Below are positions 54,177-56,607 of a DNA stretch of 56,607 bases, piece by piece. The translations under genes and the position numbers were made by a program. The notes beneath the pieces were generated by a model. It was not told the DNA's origin. It searched no databases and saw only the letters and a program-made list of their open reading frames with translations. Origin of the DNA: Planctomycetota bacterium (GTDB taxonomy: Bacteria; Planctomycetota; Phycisphaerae; UBA1845); NCBI GenBank assembly GCA_024276605.1, contig JAJRWX010000012.1:1-56607 (forward strand), written 5' to 3'. Every line of letters starts with the position of its first letter. Positions within the stretch are counted from its first letter, which is position 1.

Positions 54177-54523
54177 CAGTCAAAACTCATCATTTCCCGG
54201 AAGATGGCTTCAAAAAAGCGATACGCAAAAAAGAAGGGTGCTGTAGTGCTTTGTCATAGCTTAGCATTCGTGCGGCTTGGGCAAGTCCCGAAGTGCGCCA
54301 AAGCTAATTCTGAGGAGAACGGGTGATAACATACCCGCCCCGATTCTTCCGCTTAAGTAACGGAAAGTGACCGGCGTAAACGGCTTTCTCGGAAGGAATG
54401 CTCGTCCGCGTGCATCCAAGAGATGGGCGGTGGAAGTAATCAATGACAGTATGCCCGTGGCGAAACTAAAGTCGGGGCAAAGCGTATGACTAACAAGGAG
54501 GGCGTACTATCAACTCTACAGCC
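54177..54523. other. Intergenic region carrying an IS630-type end
   Basis: A 347-base gap. The IS630-like terminal sequence at 54244-54264 is the only feature recognised. Neither frame inward from it shows a transposase, and no partner inverted repeat was found before 54524. Confidence 0.4.
54244..54264 (+). repeat. Solitary IS630-type terminal repeat
   Basis: The sequence TAGTGCTTTGTCATAGCTTAG matches the reverse complement of 119-139 at 19 of 21 positions and also starts with TA. It may be the remnant of an excised or deleted copy, or the end of a short non-autonomous derivative. Confidence 0.55.
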
Positions 54524-55966
54524 ATGGTAGCACCGAGATGGTGGAATACACTGGCGTTTCGACTGGCGGTTGTCATAAACGTAGCCGCAATCGTGGTGCT
54601 TGGCGCATTCGGGATTATCGACTCCCGACGTGAAGCAGCTGCGCATATCCAGCCCGAGATCGATCGACTCCGCGAGGAAGCGAGGGTATTGCGCGTAGCA
54701 TGGGACCAACTTCCGGATGAAGTACAGTTCCAGGGGTTTCTCGATCAGTTCTGCCATCAGATGAGCTCCGCCGCATCCCCAGGCCACCACATCGTGGTCT
54801 TCGACCAAACGGGTGAGATTGCGACTCGTGCCCATGAACATGCGAATCATAATCTGGAAACCATGATGGCTGCGAGCGAAACCGGAGACACTGTTCGTTT
54901 CGTGCATGATGGTGAACCATTTGCATCCGTAAGCGTCAAGACACAAGACGGAGCCACGATTGCCGTAGCGCAGTCTCTCATACTCGTAGAACAGATTTTG
55001 CACGCTCAACGAATCAGCCGTCTAGCGAGTACAGGCGTCCTGGTGCTTTTGGTTTTTGGCGTTACGACCACGGCGCTACTGGTATGGGTGCGCAATCCTC
55101 TCCGCGATCTCGTAGCGGCTGTTTCAGCCGTAGGAAAACGAAAATTCGATGTTCGCGTACGCCCCTCCGGCAGCCGAGAACTCCGCTACCTCACACATGG
55201 AATCAACGAGATGATTCAATCGTTGGAGGAGGTGGAGCGAGACCGCGAATCACAGATGAAACAAGCGCAAGAGATTCAGCAGGCACTCCTCCCGCGTGGC
55301 GATCGGGAAGTCGATGGTTACGATATTGCCGCCGTGTTCCTTCCGACGGAGAGCATCGGCGGCGACCTTTACGATAATGTCAAACTCAGTGACGGTTCAA
55401 CACTCCTAGCCGTGTTCGATATCTCCGGCCACGGTGTGCCAGCCGCGTTATTCACCGCACTTCTACGGGCCGTCGTTCGCCACCGAGCAGCGGCGACGAC
55501 GGACTTGGCGTTTATCGCTGAAGCCATGAACGCAGCACTAGCGGAGGTAGCTCCGTCCGATACATTCGCAACATGCCTCCTCGTGCGACTTCTGCCCAGT
55601 GAGGGAGCGGTAGAGTATGTCCGTGCCGGACATGATCCTGCCATCCTCGTCACACCGGGCAAGCCACCAGTCAAGCTAGAACATGGCGGCATGGTCCTCG
55701 GCGTGCAGCAACAAGTCCAATACGAGGTTTCACGTGTCGCATTACCCTGCGGCAGTCGTATTATCATGTTCACGGACGGGATCCATGAAGCATCGGATGC
55801 CCAAATGCGGCTCTACGGACGTGAACGGCTGGCGAAACTACTGGCCGAAACGAGCGACCTTCCTCCGGAGGAGCAGCTTCACGCGGTCGTGCGTAGTGCG
55901 CAATCCTTTCAGGGCCGCGACCGATTCGACGACGATGTGACCTTACTTTGCGCCCGCCGCAATTAA
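54524..55966 (+). CDS. Membrane PP2C-type (RsbU/SpoIIE) serine phosphatase with HAMP domain
   Basis: A 480-residue regulator. Transmembrane helix 1 (11-30) and helix 2 (168-189) flank an extracytoplasmic sensor domain. A HAMP domain follows (NPLRDLVAAVSAVGKRKFDV...LTHGINEMIQSL), a linker helix (about 235-258), then a SpoIIE/RsbU phosphatase: AQEIQQALLPRGD, SIGGDLYD (metal Asp), VFDISGHGVPAAL, ILVTPGKPPVKLEHGGMVLG and a final FDDDVTLLCARR. Such enzymes dephosphorylate anti-anti-sigma factors in partner-switching systems; no STAS or kinase gene is in the window. The start is ATG 54524; AAGGAGGG lies 24 bases upstream, too far for that ATG, and no closer in-frame start exists, so the true start is uncertain. 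Confidence 0.85.
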   Translation: MVAPRWWNTLAFRLAVVINVAAIVVLGAFGIIDSRREAAAHIQPEIDRLREEARVLRVAWDQLPDEVQFQGFLDQFCHQMSSAASPGHHIVVFDQTGEIATRAHEHANHNLETMMAASETGDTVRFVHDGEPFASVSVKTQDGATIAVAQSLILVEQILHAQRISRLASTGVLVLLVFGVTTTALLVWVRNPLRDLVAAVSAVGKRKFDVRVRPSGSRELRYLTHGINEMIQSLEEVERDRESQMKQAQEIQQALLPRGDREVDGYDIAAVFLPTESIGGDLYDNVKLSDGSTLLAVFDISGHGVPAALFTALLRAVVRHRAAATTDLAFIAEAMNAALAEVAPSDTFATCLLVRLLPSEGAVEYVRAGHDPAILVTPGKPPVKLEHGGMVLGVQQQVQYEVSRVALPCGSRIIMFTDGIHEASDAQMRLYGRERLAKLLAETSDLPPEEQLHAVVRSAQSFQGRDRFDDDVTLLCARRN

Positions 55967-56227
55967 CCTATGACCTCTCCCACCAGGCAAGCACACGAAC
56001 AACGCCCAGCCATGCTACTTCATCCACAAACAATCAGCCGGAAATGGGCATAATCGAGTGCCCAACGAAAGGACGAGCCGATAACAAGTGTCAACACACG
56101 ACCTCCAAAGGCACATAGCCGTATCCGCTTTGATTTTATGCCCACGTCGCATACGATCGACATACGGGAGGTGTCGACACAGGCAGTGTGCCTGACCGGC
56201 GGCCTTTTGGGTGGCGGAACGCGCGTT

Positions 56228-56607
56228 GTGACCGAACACGATTTAGTAGAACGATGCCGCGAAGGTAACCGCGATGCGCAGCGCGAGTTATACGATCTCA
56301 CGTCAGAACGCGTGTATCGGCTACTCCTCAAGATGACGGGTAATCCGGATGATGTATTCGACTTAGCCCAGGAGACATATCTCAAGGCGTTCACCCGGAT
56401 AGGCCAGTTTGACGGACGATCGTCGGTCGCGACGTGGCTTTATCGGGTAGCCGTCAACGAAGCGCTACAGTTTCTACGACGCACCAGCCGTACTCGGGTG
56501 AAGCTACAGGAGATTGTTCCACGCGACCGCATGGAATCAAGTACAACGCAGAGCACGATCAGGCTTGACGTAAACGACGCACTCACGCTGTTGCCCCCGC
56601 ATGACCA
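56228..56607 (+). CDS. ECF-type sigma factor, truncated by window end
   Basis: The frame is open to the right edge with no stop. From GTG 56228 it reads VTEHDLVERCREGNRDAQ, RVYRLLLKMTGNPDDVFDLA, then QETYLKAFTRIGQFDGRSSV and ATWLYRVAVNEALQFLRR, the complete sigma region 2 pattern, followed by a linker and the start of region 4 (NDALTLLPPHD). ATG 56138 is in the same frame and would add 30 residues without family resemblance; GGCGGAA lies 9 bases before GTG 56228, which I favour. Region 4 and any anti-sigma gene lie outside the window. Confidence 0.85.
   Translation, partial: MTEHDLVERCREGNRDAQRELYDLTSERVYRLLLKMTGNPDDVFDLAQETYLKAFTRIGQFDGRSSVATWLYRVAVNEALQFLRRTSRTRVKLQEIVPRDRMESSTTQSTIRLDVNDALTLLPPHD

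Noticed and set aside
1-54264. A composite transposon bounded by the two IS630-type ends
   Set aside because: Only one end has a transposase start, the span is 54 kb and it contains dnaE, lpxK and a pilus locus.
1-56607. CRISPR arrays, tRNA or rRNA genes
   Set aside because: No regularly spaced direct repeats and no tRNA T-loop/CCA patterns were seen on either strand by eye.

Overview
The window looks like a chromosomal segment of a Planctomycetota bacterium, probably near Phycisphaerae (inference). The grounds are secreted proteins ending in dockerin-like Asp-rich tails of the DxDxDxDLSDYA type, cohesin-like domains beside Cys-rich repeats, a lipid A kinase gene (Gram-negative envelope), a Tad/Flp pilus locus, multiheme cytochrome plus multicopper oxidase, and moderate GC. 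No tRNA, rRNA or CRISPR array was seen.

Layout. 1-2145: end of an IS630-type insertion sequence abutting the broken 3' part of a large beta-helix surface protein. 2376-5476: a two-component system (NtrC-type regulator split by a stop codon, divergent membrane histidine kinase). 5544-9742: a dockerin-type secreted protein, an SGNH hydrolase-like membrane protein, a polyferredoxin and a Fur-family regulator. 9840-10805: a zeta-toxin-like kinase broken by one stop codon, with a small overlapping partner gene. 10844-16405: two lipoproteins, a gene-free stretch with palindromes, then a pentaheme cytochrome lipoprotein and a multicopper oxidase. 16610-22720: a solitary type IIG restriction-modification protein, a sigma-70-like factor and an HU-like protein. 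22765-24734: a class C group II intron sitting beside a terminator hairpin. 24868-29087: an envelope operon (MEMO-like protein, LpxK, a DHS-like protein, GmhB with membrane tail). 29467-40241: the Tad/Flp pilus locus with three pilin-like genes. 40651-43387: ECF sigma factor, anti-sigma factor and PDZ protein. 43535-49665: DnaE and a TMTC-like membrane TPR protein. 49880-52656: an MCE protein and an MlaF-MlaE fusion. 53130-56607: an HD-GYP protein, a lone IS630-type end, a membrane PP2C phosphatase and a truncated ECF sigma factor.

How the parts fit. The pilus locus is almost complete and split by three hairpin terminators into pilin/peptidase/TadE, CpaB-CpaC and CpaE-CpaF-TadB-TadC units. 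The LPS genes and the Mla-type lipid transporter both serve the outer membrane, and the sigma/anti-sigma/PDZ set resembles an envelope-stress module.

The most unusual signal is in the first 10.4 kb. Three otherwise intact, unrelated reading frames are each cut by one in-frame TAA or TAG with no frame change (967-969, 3372-3374, 10318-10320). Other notable points are the third, aberrant Flp-like pilin, the single-chain MlaF-MlaE fusion, and the group II intron at a shared bidirectional terminator.
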